In this document: positions 45,851-58,729 of the stretch, one piece after another
Layout: the number at the start of each line of letters is the position of its first letter
Position numbering within the stretch: position 1 is the first letter of the stretch
Source: Harmothoe impar
Lineage: Eukaryota > Annelida > Polychaeta > Phyllodocida > Polynoidae
DNA length: 64,000 bases
Direction: 5' to 3'
Assembly (NCBI GenBank): GCA_947462335.1
Contig: OX381713.1
Coordinates: forward strand, 23,614,381 to 23,678,380
Notes under the pieces: model-generated
The model's database searches: none
What the model was told of the DNA's origin: nothing
Seen by the model: the letters and a program-made list of their open reading frames with translations, nothing else
Position numbers and translations under genes: made by a program

Positions 45851-48800
45851 TAACATCATACCTGACAGAAACAGTACTTGAATCGTGAATCATGGCGGCA
45901 AAGGGAAATTAAACACTATAACAAGGGAAATAACCATCGCATAACAATATCATGTAACCATGAGCCCGTTGCATGCTAGACATCTCAACAAGATCTATTG
46001 GTGATATCATAATGATGTAATAAGTACAGATAAAATACATAATGAGTGTTTATGTCAATATAGCCCTATCTCAATGTAATGCATGGTGGATGGTCATGTA
46101 GGAGAGAGACATGCAGCACTATTCAGGAGCACACAATGTATGTGTGGGTACCATTGTACACGCAATAAGGAAGTGGGCATTTTTAAAACATTTTCCCCCG
46201 GATGTTCGCGTGAATCGCCACCATGATGGCAGACAGGGAATAAGACATCCTCTTATAGTACTGTGTGATTAGTTTATACCTTTATAATGACACGATCTGC
46301 AAAAAGGGACCTTAGTGCAGGGTGTTTTCAGGTCCCTTTTCCCAGAGCATGTCATTTATTATACTGTTAGAATTAAATGTATTCGAGCAGTGGAATCTAC
46401 TGTACTTTTACAATATTATTATCATACATGGGCAGTATATAGTATCTACTGTTGGTTTACAATATAAAAGGGCATATTTTTGGGTTCACTATTACTACAG
46501 TGTGGCACTCTGCTCACCCTGAATTCCCACTACCACTTCTGTGTACTCCTGTCACATCAAGGCCTATACATACTGACCCCTGCATGCAATGCATAGCCTA
46601 TTTTCCCAGGCATCACCCATTGCTGCGGCTCTATATCGATATTGTCGGTTCCCTGTACACACTTTGCTCTCTTGCTCTCACTCCCACTCCCCCTATACCT
46701 CTCACTCCCTCTCCCTCTCCCCCTGCCTCCCACCTCCCACTTCCCCTAGCTCTTCACTGCCTGACAGCCTCCCTATACCTGCCTGGCTGAGACTGTCTTC
46801 GTCTGTCACTTTATCACGAGGCAGACAGACAAACGATAGCAAATAAAGTCCTATTGCCTCCTCCCCCCCTCCCCTACTGTGGGTTGTCCCTGTGATGGGT
46901 GTACACAGCCTCTGTAAACGCTACGTGGCCGCGGATCGATTCTCTGAGCTGCTAATCTAGCCTGGAAATGTGCGAACATTCGCTGTACGGTGGATAGGTC
47001 ATTAAGCAGAGGTATACATGTAGTTGGGGAAGGGTCAGAGGAGGAGAGGGGACGGGTCTGGGTGGAATTTAGAAGGAGTTGAAGGGCAAGGGAGAGCTAG
47101 TGAGAGGGAGAGAGAGGGGGGGTGGAAGGTAAGACATGAGAAGTGACAAGAGACAACCAACCCAATCTGGGTCCCAGGTGGGCTGCGTTCTTGTCCTGGG
47201 CTGCCCATTGGTAGCAGTGCACAATAATGGCCATAACCAAGCTTGCCCAGATAAATCCCATATGGGACCCACTTAGTAATGCTGTGTGAAGATTGCCTGG
47301 ACTGGCAGTAGGAAAGCACAGAGGACGGATGAGTACCCAGCTGGGTTGAGGAGAAGACATATATACAATGCTTTGTGTCACTTAGGAGAGATATGATATG
47401 CCTCTTACAAGTACACTTCTTTCGGAAACTTCTCCATCGGTGTTTTCCTATAACATACAGCCCTTCCACACCCAATAGTTATCACTCAGAGAGCTGGGAG
47501 CAGTGATACACATGCAGTGGGTCTGAGTGGACAATAAACACAATATCATGGGCACAGAAGACTGAGCAGCACTATGCATAGTGTACTGAGACTGAACGGT
47601 ACCATACACTAAGCACCTTCTACAACCACGAGTAGTTCCTCCTGCAGTGGCATTTCTGAAGGAGCAATTTCTCCATCTGTTGCTCATGATGTTTTCTTTC
47701 GGCTTTTACCTTTACCTATACAGTCAATAGAGTTGACCCATTATCTATTCTGCCCACCTCAACATCTGACGTTGCCACCATTCTTACGCCGCGCAAAATA
47801 CAGCAGAATCATATTCTTTTTCACTCTTTTCGTTTAATGATGCTCAGTCATATTCTGTGTTCCCATGCCTGCCGCCATGTTATACTGGGGTGAATTAGCT
47901 GCACCTAGCGGTACTGGTATGTAGGCCTACTGTATAAGGAACATCATGAACCCATTGGGTCTAGGCACCAGTAGGGTGAATGAACTCAGGGTTGTTATAA
48001 ACATGTACTGCAACTGGGTTACTGTGAGTTACTCACTGCTCCTGGTGCCTCAGGAGGGGAGCAGCTCACCGCAGATTAGCTCACCATGCAGATACCTCGC
48101 AATCTTTAGTGAGTATAGGGTTGATATCTCTAATGATGATAAGGTATAGACACTGCCTGTGAGGCTACCTACAGCATGGCTGGAACCATGTTCGAGATGT
48201 GTTGATGGGGATGGGCAATTAAGGATGGTGTTACTGCTATCAAACAAGCTAGAGCATGATAGTGTCCCCCTCCCTTCTGTAAGTCAGTCAGCCAACAGTA
48301 GACCAACAGTTTCAAGGCTTCTATGATTCCCCAAGAACACAAGGACGTACGATAGGCTTGGGGAGTATATCAGGGAGCTGCTCAGTGAGTTGCAGAAAGA
48401 GCAGCTCGCAGAGAAGCAGCAGCAGCCGAGCACCACTGCCGGCTGGCCCACTTTTTGTGTCTACTTCCACCTGGTGAGCTTACAGCTATACACCTACCTG
48501 CCTACCTACTGCTCCTCCATCCGAGCTACAGGCACAGCACCAGGTAGAAACTAAAATGTGACCTGCAGCTGTAAAATCAGCCAGTGGTAGCCTAGTTTAA
48601 CAGATTGCATTAGAAATAAAAGGCATTGGGAACCCTGGCATGAGTCGAAGGTATAAAATCGCAGACAAAGATGGAAAACTGTTCCTTATGTGCACTTATT
48701 TTCTGACCTGTTTGGCTGTAAGGGTACCTGACAGAGATATGAATCCATTTAATGTATTGTTGTACTACATAATAAGGAAAGAGAGCAACACTGATCTTAC

Positions 48801-49967
48801 TCAAAATATTACTGTGCTTTCTTGACTGCTATACATTTGAATCAGGGGAACTAAAGAAAACGGTTGTTGTCCGATACCCCTGGGTCCGATACACATGGCT
48901 CTGATGTAGACCCTCTCGAATCCCGACATTCTCGTTGTGTACCCTGCAAGCGCTAGCTTGCACAGTGAGAGATATGGCCAACTTGTGTAGAATGGTAACA
49001 GAACACTGCGACGCAACTGCGGCACACAACCCCTTAAATGGTTACTTGTCCCAAACCAATGCATATTACGCATTGCAGTTCCCAATATGCAGGCATGTTG
49101 CTGTTACAAATATTATATAAGCATGGGCAAAGTGTGATAGCTCTGCTGCATATAGGCATACTCACAGGACTACAACAGAAAGGCGCTACCCTTTGTTATC
49201 ACCCAAGCAGGCCTGAGCATACCTACCAACTGAAAACCTCCAGGGCCTGCGAAACAGGACTAAACTGTCATTGAAAAGCTTTACTGGGTCCCTGCCATAC
49301 TCTCAATAACCTGCCTCTAAACGCAGACAACCAGCCAAGTTTCCTGTTGGGTTTTGATTGGTTGATGATTGTCTGCCAGGACAGGCGCTTGTTGCTGGTC
49401 TGTGACTATACTTTGCACTCAGTGTTGTATGTTGGGTACCAGCCAATGGTTTTTGATTGCTGTGTCTCCATTGACATATCCCAATAGGCACCCTGGTTAT
49501 TCTAAAGTACCAAGGCCAATATTATAAAAAGGGTTGGCTCCGTTTAGCTTTGTACAGGGAGTTAATATCTAGAAATGCACTGTGTAATAATGTTCACTGT
49601 TATCCCCCACTGTTCGAAATATTCAATATCATGGAGAAATTGTAGAATTTATCTCTGCGAGAACCACTTTTCTGTGTTATAGAGCACAGGCTCCCAATGC
49701 TAGAGCATCCTGTTATATTTAATTGGTTATCTCCAAGAAACAGACGCAGCACATGTCTATGTGAATTGCCCAGGGTGCAACTGACAGGAACCGGAACAGG
49801 TGTACATACTTCCGCCTGCGTTCCCTGCTGTTGACTACAACCCCCCCCTAAAGCAAGGGCCCTGCACACTGAATGTATAGTCCGTTTCTGAATGTTTGGA
49901 CCCCCCCCCCCCCCACCCATCCCATCCCTCCCAGATCCTTACTTTAATATGAGAATATTAATTTTAT

Positions 49968-50105
49968 GCTATTGTCACGGGGCTGGTTCTAGGTAGTACA
50001 TGTATTAAATTTAATTACTTTTTGCTATTTTGAGCAGCTTTCAAAGGAGCAATGGGTAGCATCAGATTCATGCTCATTGCTGTGAAACTCATGCATATCT
50101 AAGAA
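49968..50105 (+). repeat. Dispersed repeat, copy matching 55537-55680
   Basis: CTATTGTCACGGGGCTGGTT and the next 120 bases (to GCATATCTAA) are nearly identical at both places. Confidence 0.8.
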
Positions 50106-50840
50106 CGAAATGGAACAGACGATATAAAGTAAACGGCTCTTACTTGCTGTACTTTCTATACCATTAGGAGAATTGTCTTTTCTATTTAGCGATGCAATAT
50201 GGCGAGCGGTGGAAGATTGATCACCCAAAGTGCCCCCATGTATCAAACCAACACACAGCTACTACCTTACTGTTGATTCCCTTTAATAGAAACAGAGAGG
50301 AAATTAAGATTGGGAAGGGTGTAAGATCTATACCTGGGTTAGCTTCGACACCACAGTGAAATGGGTAAGGAATTTGGAAAATATATAGTAAAGGGAGTAT
50401 GAAAAACGATAGAGTGGTTTTACCCTATTCTGCAATACTATAGATCATGACTACATGACTGTACATTTGTACTTGCAAGGTAGTCCTTCGCTATCACATA
50501 TAAATGTATTGTTAGAATTTATTAGAGGCCATTAATTTTAGGCTCACTCCTGTCCCTCGTACCACCTTCACTCCAGAGAGCAAATGAACTGGGGTTCTTT
50601 CGTCGTGCTAACCACGGCAACGGACGTCATCTGTAGTCTCCGTGGCCTCAGACGAGAGTTGAGAGGAGGGTTACATGCCTGTAATCTTGTCATGTCGCTA
50701 GGTCTCCCCCCCCCTCTTTGCACCCTCCCACCCCATGTTTTCAGCCCTACAGCCTATGGCACCACTCTCCCATCTTTTCCTCGTCTGGCTATGTATATCG
50801 TTCCTTCCTCCCCTGCTCTTAACCCCCCCCCCCCCCATCT

Positions 50841-50885
<45 letters not shown>

Positions 50886-50895
50886 TGTCTGTCTG
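50841..50895 (+). repeat. (CTGC)n and (CTGT)n microsatellite
   Basis: About ten CTGC units followed by three CTGT units, next to a C run and CT-rich DNA. Confidence 0.95.
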
Positions 50896-51119
50896 CTCGC
50901 CTAACCTCATCCACCTCCCCTCCCCTCCTTCTCCCTCTTCAGTCGGTCCCCGTCCTCCCCCTGCTTGCTGCCTGCTGCCTGCTTGACGGCTCCGACACCC
51001 GCTCCGACAACAAACGCCTTGCGTAGCCGTCATCGATTTTCGTTTAAAGCGGCACCAATTGCTTGAAATGGTAGCGTTTCACAGAGAAATCTGGCCATTA
51101 CCAAGACCAGGGTGGGAGA

Positions 51120-51200
51120 GTGCAGAAGGCTAGGGCTGGACTGGGCTCGGCTGGGGCTGGGGCTGGACTGGGCTCGGCTGGGGCTGGGGCTGGACAGGCA
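51120..51200 (+). repeat. Short tandem duplication (GGGCTGGACTGGGCTCGGCT)
   Basis: A unit of about 32 bases occurs at least twice in a row, followed by further GGGGCTGG words. Confidence 0.8.
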
Positions 51201-51340
51201 GAGGGCAGCTGGTAGGGTGGCGGTTTGGTGGTTAGTGTAATGGGAAACAGTGGGGTGTGAAGATACCTTGCAAGGCACGACATAGCATAAGACATACCAG
51301 GAGGGAGAGTCGAAATGGCAATTTCAGTAAATCGGTACTT

Positions 51341-53124
51341 TACCCAGCTAGCAAAACTCATGTAAATTACATCATTTTTACATCATTTTCTGATTGGTGG
51401 TGACATCATTGGATGATGTCAATTGTCGTTCCAAAGATGTCTCATATGCAAGAAGTTTTTACGTGTCCCTTTGCATGGGTATTTTACATAAGTAAATTTA
51501 CATTAAAAAAAATACATATCAACGATATGTTTGAACTTAATGATAATGATGTATATAATTGACCAGATGTAGGCCTAAAACATGTCTGAAACGTATAAAT
51601 TTAGACATGTCAAAAAGATGTGATATGGAAATATGTACATGACATGTTGCAAGGATGACATTTATACCAGTTTTGAATATACACCCCTCCGAGTAGTGAT
51701 TATAAATCAGATAGGATATTTAGGATAACTCTGAGAGATTGTAGACATCATATAGTTATGTCCATTTTATGTCAATGTATGACATGTACACAGGCACTCT
51801 GCATAGGAAGAAAACACGGTCTGCTCTGTGAAAGACACTTTGCAGGCATTTTCCATTCCTTACAGACACATTTATCCTAGCCAGGAGGCCCAGATGTGAT
51901 ATCAGCCCAAAGCCAGAATTTCTTCTTATACAATTTGAAAGGACACAGAAAAGGTGTCCCATTATGTGCCTTGGCTGTCCAACTATAATTCACCAAGTCA
52001 CTGTAACACAAGTGACACATTAAATGTTACTGAAGAAATTTAGTCCAATTTTGTCTCTTATTGCAGTATATAGAATTAATTTCATCCAACTTTTAATCAA
52101 GAATGGGAGAATGCTGATCAAAATGTGATCACGTTGAAAAATGAGACGCCTAGTGTTGGAGCTCAGAACTATGATAGGATATAGTAATGTTGACTTATAG
52201 ATGTCATATTCTGACAAGATTGTGATGTCATAAATATGTTATATTGGAATGAATCCATACTCCTATTATTTTGACGTCACAATCTTGTCAGAATATGACC
52301 TATTATAGTTCTGAACTCCACCACTAGGGGTCTCATTTTGCAAGGCTGTCACATTTTGATCAGCATTCATTCATTCTTCATTGAAAAGTTGGATCAAATT
52401 AATTGTATAAACTACAATGAGGGACAAGGTTGGACTAAATTTCCTCTGTGATATATAAGGTGTCACTTGTGTTACAGTGACTTGTTGAAATATGGTTGGA
52501 TAACCAAGGCACATGGGTGGACACCTTTTATGTGTCCTTTGCAATTGTATAAGAAGAAATTCTGGCTTTGGGCTGATATCACATCTGGGCCTCCTGGCTA
52601 GGATAAATGTGTCTGTAAGGAATGGAAAATGCCTGCAAAGTGTCTTTCACAGAGCAGCTAGGTGTTTGTTTCCTATGCAGAGTGCCCATGGACATGTCAT
52701 ACATTGACATAAAATGGACATAACTATATGATGTCTACAATCTCTCTCAGAGGTATCCTAATTATCCTATCTGATTTACAATCACTACTGGGGAGGGGGT
52801 ATACTCAAAACTGGTATAAATGTCATCCCTAGAACATGCTTGTAGATATCTCCATATCACATCTTTTTGACGTGTCTACATTTACATGTTTTAGACATCA
52901 TTTACAGCTAGTCATATATATGCCATTATTGTTAAGTCCAAAGGTATCACTGATAAATATGTCTCTTTTATATAAATATGTTTATATAAAATACACATAA
53001 ATATTGTTACATCAAGAACCCATGCAAAAGGACACATAAAAACTTCTTGCGTATGTGACATCTTGGGAACGAAAAATGATATCATGAAATTACTAGTTAT
53101 TTTTATGTAAGGTGCTAGCTGGGT
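51341..53124. mobile_element. Giant foldback element (inverted arms of about 880 bp)
   Basis: The two halves are inverted copies centred near 52228. The outer ends are ACCCAGCTAGCA and TGCTAGCTGGGT. Matching inner stretches include TGTCCATTTTATGTCAATGT (51759) and its inverse near 52700, and CAAAGCCAGAATTTCTTCTT (51907) and its inverse at 52550. The arms differ by scattered substitutions and small indels. No coding capacity was seen. A long hairpin of this kind is either a foldback transposon or an inverted duplication. Confidence 0.85.
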
Positions 53125-53235
53125 AGGCGGTGCTCCATGACATATGGGAGCCGGGGGGGGGGGGGGAGGGTACAGGGAACGAGGAATAAAGACAGAGCCT
53201 AGGGGCATTGTACAATATATAATTATAATGGGGTG

Positions 53236-53236
<1 letters not shown>

Positions 53237-53266
<30 letters not shown>
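53237..53266 (+). repeat. (TTG)n microsatellite
   Basis: Ten TTG units. Confidence 0.95.
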
Positions 53267-53267
<1 letters not shown>

Positions 53268-53313
53268 GTATTTAACAGAACTAGGGGATCTAGAGCTATT
53301 ATCATAGCCACGA

Positions 53314-54166
53314 CCCAGTAAACACAACGACGTTGGTCAGACGTAAATCTACGTTGAATTTTGGTCTGAACTACGTAATTTTAGTAAGTTTATCAACGTC
53401 AAAACGTTAAGGTTTATTTTCCAATCTCAAACCTGCAGGTCTGATTTACGTAGCTCCTGAAGACGTAAATCTATGTTTAACACATTACATATAATTCTAC
53501 ATAGTGGGACTCAGACAAAGACTTGTAATATATTTCAGACAAATTAACATTTACAAACAACATTCATACAAAGTAACTACTATAATTTTCAATCTCATCT
53601 CATTCTACATAGTATATTCTTGTAGTTCAATTGAACAGCCTGACAGTATAGATCTGTTGAATAGTTTTGGCTGCAGAGAGGCTTTGTATTTCTTCCATTA
53701 CCACCAATGTGGTGTCCTCACAGTAAAGTGCCTCAAAGCACCTATTCGTGCACAATACTTTAATCACCTGTCCTTTATATATAAATATTCTATTGAATGC
53801 GGTTTATTTGCATGATATTGAATTCACAATTAATGAGAATTTACTGCTTGAATGTGGTAGATTTGTTAAGGAGCTGTAATATACTCTCCATAATTGATAG
53901 TGCTTCCACCTAGTGTGACACGGAAAAGTCATCTACCCAATTGAAGTAGAAAAGTTACGTCTTTTAACGTAGATCTACGTAGAATTTTTACGTCTGAATG
54001 AGGTAGATCAACGTAAATCAGACGTCTACACCTGTTGAACGTAAATAAACCTTAATGTTTTGACGTCTACAAACCTTCCAAAATTACCAATCTCAAACCT
54101 TTTGGTTGGACATCTACCTAGAGAAACCTCTGAGCTACGTTGGAACTGCGTAGGGTGTTTACTGGG
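53314..54166. mobile_element. MITE-like element with CCCAGTAAACAC ends
   Basis: The left end CCCAGTAAACACAACGACGT is related to the complement of the right end (CCCCAGTAAACACCCTACGC). Inner arms share GACGTAAATCTACGTT words and TAAGGTTTATTTTCCAATCT with its inverse. About 850 bp. The transposon family was not determined. Confidence 0.7.
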
Positions 54167-54820
54167 GACACAGCAATAATAATTACCGATAAATAGTTCC
54201 AAGCCACAAAGCTTAGTTCACAGAGTTATAGATCAGCTATATATTGTTTTGTTGTTGGCTTTCTATTGTCATGGAGCTGCTCACAAAAAAACAAAACTAG
54301 ATCTGTTCTGTAAGGCTGTGGCTGTGATGAGTTTGGGGTTGATTAGCTGTGATGAGTTTGGGGTTGATTAGTGCAAGGTTACCCCCAAAATCAGGCTTTG
54401 GCTGCAGCACTATAGATTGCCTGGCTATCAAACTGTTTATGTTTTTTCTTTTAACTTAGAGGTTAACAGTACATTGAATGTTATGTGGCTGTCTAACATA
54501 CTGCTTCCTGATATATAAGCTTATATGCAAGGGTTGCCATCATCCAGGCCCCCATTGGTGCTCCTCCATAGAGATTATCATTTTATTTCATGATAAGACA
54601 TTAGTATCAGGCATTACGATTTCCCTTAAAATGAGAGGATTAGTGCTCCATGTATTCTATAGGAGGCAGGGAGAGAGAGAGAGAGTCAGAATCAGGGAGC
54701 AGCTCATTGTTCTGAGTGAGCTGCTCCACAGAGTCGCTGATGATGCATTGTGGGGAGGGAGGGGGTGGGCTGTTGGAGGAGGTGCTAACTTCACAATGGG
54801 GTCATTAAAAAAGATGTGGG

Positions 54821-55540
54821 AGCCCTGTTGAATACGTGTTACATAATTCATGAACTGCACAATTCAAAATGAGGAGTATTTTATACATCAGTCAGTAGCT
54901 GGTTGGAACATTGCATATTTATAACGTTGGCAGCTGATGTTGAATGTACAGTTCATATCCTGTCAACGTTTGATTATTCAGTAGCACCCTGATAATGGCG
55001 TCAGAGGAATCAGATTATAATACTGATGAATGGATCTCAATGGTTTTTGTATATAAGCAAAACAGTGTTTATGTGTTAAAGTTTAATTCAGAATGGCATT
55101 ATGTCTATCACACATTGCTGTGCATAACGTATACACTTGTCAGAATCCCCATAGTATTCCGGGCAAAGCAACATGACAATGTGAGCAAGAATAAACCGCT
55201 GACAAAAGCAAACACGACCTAAATGTTATATGAGCATGTGGGCGTCACCATTGTGGAAACCGGAATAGAAAATATTTTATGTGATATGATGTCTCCAGTA
55301 ATATAGAAAGAGCTCTCACTATACCAATGGAAAATGAATGGGCCTGCGATATCTGCCTGTGATATGTCCCTCAGGAAAAGTAACTTAGATCTACTGTTTA
55401 AACTACAACTGTCATATAATTGTCTTAATAGTCTCATGCCAACAAAGACATCACATACTACTTAATACTGTTTGGATTCCAAAGGGTTGTAATCTCTAGG
55501 CCATTTATCTTCAAAATACCTGTGGTACCTAATATTAATT
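54821..55540 (+). repeat. 864-bp tandem duplication, copy 1
   Basis: From GAGCCCTGTTGAATACGTGT through CCAAAGGGTTGTAA it is repeated 864 bases further on with only a few differences. It contains a 75-codon frame (54995-55222, start MASEESDYNTDEWISMVFVY) that differs by one residue in copy 2. The near-identity reflects recent duplication, so it is not by itself evidence of coding. Confidence 0.9.
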
Positions 55541-55682
55541 TTAAGCTATTGTCACGGGGCTGGTTCTAGGTAGTACATGTATTAACTTTGATCACGTTTT
55601 GCTATTTTGAGCAACTTTCAATGGAGCAATGGGTAGCAACAGATTCATGCTCATTGCTCTGAAACTCTTGCATATCTAACAG
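55537..55682 (+). repeat. Dispersed repeat, copy matching 49968-50105
   Basis: It separates the two halves of the 864-bp duplication. It starts at CTATTGTCACGGGGCTGGTT and ends at GCATATCTAACA. Confidence 0.8.
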
Positions 55683-55684
55683 GG

Positions 55685-56388
55685 AGCCCTGTTGAATACG
55701 TGTTACATAATTCATGAACTGCACAATTCAAAATGAGGAGTATTTTATACATCAGTCAGTAGCTGGTTGGAACATTGCATAATTATAACGTTGGCAGCTG
55801 ATGTTGAATGTACAGTTCATATCCTGTCAACGTTTGATTATTCAGTAGCACCCTGATAATGGCGTCAGAGGAATCAGATTATAATACTGATGAATGGATC
55901 TCAATGGTTTTTGTATATAAGCAAAACAGTGTTTATGTGTTAAAGTTTAATTCAGAATGGCATTATGTCTATCACACATTGCTGTGCATAACGTATTCAC
56001 TTGTCAGAATCCCCATAGTATTCCGGGCAAAGCAACATGACAATGTGAGCAAGAATAAACCGCTGACAAAAGCAAACACGACCTAAATGTTATATGAGCA
56101 TGTGGGCGTCACCATTGTGGAAACCGGAATAGAAAATATTTTATGTGATATGATGTCTCCAGTAATATAGAAAGAGCTCTCACTATACCAATGGAAAATG
56201 AATGGGCCTGCGATATCTGCCTGTGATATGTCCCTCAGGAAAAGTAACTTAGATCTACTGTTTAAACTACAACTGTCATATAATTGTCTTAATAGTCTCA
56301 TGCCAACAAAGACATCACATACTACTTAATACTGTTTGGATTCCAAAGGGTTGTAAGCTGACGCAATGGTTTCAGTCAGAATTGAGTT
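55685..56388 (+). repeat. 864-bp tandem duplication, copy 2
   Basis: Near-identical to 54821-55540, including the 75-codon frame at 55859-56086. It is interrupted at its right end by the LINE: CAATGGTTTCAGTCAGAATT just before the insertion resumes in variant form at 58735. Confidence 0.9.
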
Positions 56389-56390
56389 GT

Positions 56391-58436
56391 TGTTTTTTTA
56401 TAGATTTTTATTAAGGTAAATTAGACATAGTATGTAAACATACAATCCAAACCTGAACTCGGATTAATCCGATCTGCCATTCAGTCCTTCTGTATAGCCT
56501 GACTGCCTAATATATATATAAATGTGTAATGACTATTCATATAATAACAAAGGGAGGGGGGGAGGGAGAGTGGTGTGCTGGTAAAGTCTTCTTTGTACAT
56601 ATAATGAATACCGATTAATAATAAAGAGAGATGACCATTTCTAGACAATATTATAAGGTTTTTCTCTCTATACTACTACACTATGAGTAGAGGGTCCACC
56701 CTGTAACAGGTGGGATAATCCTTTTTTAACTTACTTTTGAATAACTTCTGGTCAACTACCAATGTATACTCTGCTTTAAGCTTATTCCAATGCCTAATTG
56801 CACGCTCATGGAAGCAGTTATATATAACAGGATTCCTGGAATACCTCTCAATGTACCTTAATCCTAACATATAACGTGTATTGACTCTTCTTGTATCAAC
56901 ATAATTAATATCAACATCAAGTGTCTTGATGGTGTAGGTATAATGTAATAAATGCAAATCTCGTCTTCGTATAAGATATTTACAGTTGCTCTTCTCATGT
57001 AGCTGAGCAGTGTTCAATAAGGGATGTGGCTCAAGCTTCACCCTATACACTATACGAAGAGCCTTATTTTGTAACAACTGTAATTTTTCAGAAAAACCAA
57101 CAGTGGTTCTGTCCCATACTATATCCATGTAATCTAGTAGAGGTAGAATGGTGGTCTTATATAAAAGGAGTGCATCATCAGCATCCATATATTTCCTAAT
57201 ATCTGCAAACCTGTGGATCCTATTGACAACATTATCATATACATTATTTTCATGGTGCAAAAAGTCAAGCTTCTCGTCAATCATCATGCCCAAATAATGA
57301 TATTCCTCTACTTTTTGAAGGGGGATGCCATCAATTTTTGGGCACAAGTTGGCAATGTTTTCCATGTTACCTATTTGCATCCATTTTGTTTTTTCTATAT
57401 TAATTGTTAAAAGATTATCTCTGCACCAATTTTGGATTGCATTTACACTGTCACAAAGTATCTGGAGGTTATCTGACGAGAAAACTGCATCATCAGCATA
57501 TAGAAAGGATTGACAGAGAGGGGCACATTTTGGAAGTTCATTTATATACAAAGTAAAAAGGATTGGTCCTAAAATAGACCCTTGGGGTACTCCATAGCGC
57601 ACACACTTCAATTCTAATATCATATTATTGGCAAAGACTTTTTGATTTCTATTTGTTAAGTAACTTTTAAACCAGAGACAAGTTGTTTGTGATAAACCAA
57701 TATTTTTTAATTTATCTATTAATAAAGGGTGTGAAACTGTGTCAAATGCTTTGGAATAATCTAAAAATATGCTATAAGCGTTCTTCTTGTTTTTGAGATT
57801 ATTATAAATATACCGGAGATATGAAGTGGTGGCTGTTGTAGTAGAGAAGCTGGGCCTGAAACCATGTTGATTTTTACATAATATTTTTTTATCTTTAAGG
57901 AAATGTCTAAGTCTTGTTGCCATTAATTTTTCTAAAATTTTCCCTGGAAGGGGCAGCAAACTGATAGGCCTTAGGTCAGTTACCTTTTTGCTATTGGCCT
58001 TTTTTGGAATAGGTGAAACAGTAGCTACTTTCCACGATTGTGGGAAATAGTTTCTGACTAATGTACTATTGAAAATGAGAAGGATTTTTTCAGGTTCAGC
58101 TTTGAAAATGTCACACATAACTTTTGTTTTTATGTTTTTAATGTTAGACGACTTTGACATGTTAATGCTCTTAAATGCTAATAATAAATCCTCTTCTTCA
58201 AAAGGCAAACTAACTAAGTCCACATCATCAGGCTTATCTTCCTGTAGTTGTGGGACAGTCACAAGAGGGTGTCTGGCCGCTAGTACTTCTCCTATTGTTG
58301 AGAAATAATTATTTATATAATCTGCAATTTTTTCTATTTCTATATCTAGGCCTGAAATTTGGTCTTTTAATTTGATTATTCTATTGCTTTTACTACCTTT
58401 TGGCATTAACATCTCAATGGCTTTCCAAAAATTAGA
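56391..58436 (-). mobile_element. 5'-truncated non-LTR retrotransposon (LINE)
   Basis: The minus-strand element has an A-rich 3' end (a T run on the plus strand near 56393), a 280-base 3' UTR and a long RT frame. Its 5' end is lost just beyond FWKAIEM, where it meets TAGGTCCCTAATATCG, the end of a tRNA/MITE cassette. The endonuclease domain expected upstream is missing. Confidence 0.85.
56676..58412 (-). CDS. LINE reverse transcriptase (ORF2 fragment)
   Basis: The frame is 578 codons with no stop. RT blocks appear in order: VSPIPKKANSKKVTDLRPIS (fingers), QHGFRPSFSTTTA, LDYSKAFDTV (motif A, catalytic Asp), GVPQGSILGPILFTLYINEL (motif B), FLYADDAVFSS (motif C, YADD) and INIEKTKWMQIG (motif D). 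The C-terminal part includes PLLDYMDIVWDRTT, as in CR1/Jockey-type LINEs. The clade needs a phylogeny. The intact frame suggests a recent insertion, but without an endonuclease or ORF1 it cannot be autonomous. Confidence 0.9.
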   Translation of the reverse strand: MLMPKGSKSNRIIKLKDQISGLDIEIEKIADYINNYFSTIGEVLAARHPLVTVPQLQEDKPDDVDLVSLPFEEEDLLLAFKSINMSKSSNIKNIKTKVMCDIFKAEPEKILLIFNSTLVRNYFPQSWKVATVSPIPKKANSKKVTDLRPISLLPLPGKILEKLMATRLRHFLKDKKILCKNQHGFRPSFSTTTATTSYLRYIYNNLKNKKNAYSIFLDYSKAFDTVSHPLLIDKLKNIGLSQTTCLWFKSYLTNRNQKVFANNMILELKCVRYGVPQGSILGPILFTLYINELPKCAPLCQSFLYADDAVFSSDNLQILCDSVNAIQNWCRDNLLTINIEKTKWMQIGNMENIANLCPKIDGIPLQKVEEYHYLGMMIDEKLDFLHHENNVYDNVVNRIHRFADIRKYMDADDALLLYKTTILPLLDYMDIVWDRTTVGFSEKLQLLQNKALRIVYRVKLEPHPLLNTAQLHEKSNCKYLIRRRDLHLLHYTYTIKTLDVDINYVDTRRVNTRYMLGLRYIERYSRNPVIYNCFHERAIRHWNKLKAEYTLVVDQKLFKSKLKKDYPTCYRVDPLLIV

Positions 58437-58546
58437 TTAGGTCCCTAATATCGTTTAGATACAGTAACAGTTATCAAAAGCTACAGTTAATGTAGATGAG
58501 TTCTGGCTGGTGGCTCACTGCACAACTGTTTGTATGTGGGCCAGGT

Positions 58547-58619
58547 GGTTCCGTAGTGTAGTGGTCATCACATTCGCCTAACACGCGAAAGGTCCTGGGT
58601 TCGAAACCCGGCGGAACCT
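58547..58619 (+). tRNA. tRNA-Val (AAC), copy 1
   Basis: 73 bases with a seven-pair acceptor stem (GGTTCCG with CGGAACC), anticodon arm TTCGC-CTAACAC-GCGAA (anticodon AAC), T arm CTGGG-TTCGAAA-CCCGG with a good B box, and a T run about eight bases downstream as a Pol III terminator. Base 26 is A here but G in the other copies. Position 73 is T, whereas valine tRNAs normally have A73. Confidence 0.85.
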
Positions 58620-58729
58620 ACTAGTTTTTAATACTTTTCTCATCACAGCAGGAAAAGATCATACACTAATTATCATATCTAATCAAGTTGCCAGAATAGA
58701 AAGGAAGCAATGTTCCCATGCATCATAAT

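Noticed and set aside
50698..51033. QAGRQAGRQAG-type frame
   Set aside because: Translation of the (CTGC)n microsatellite.
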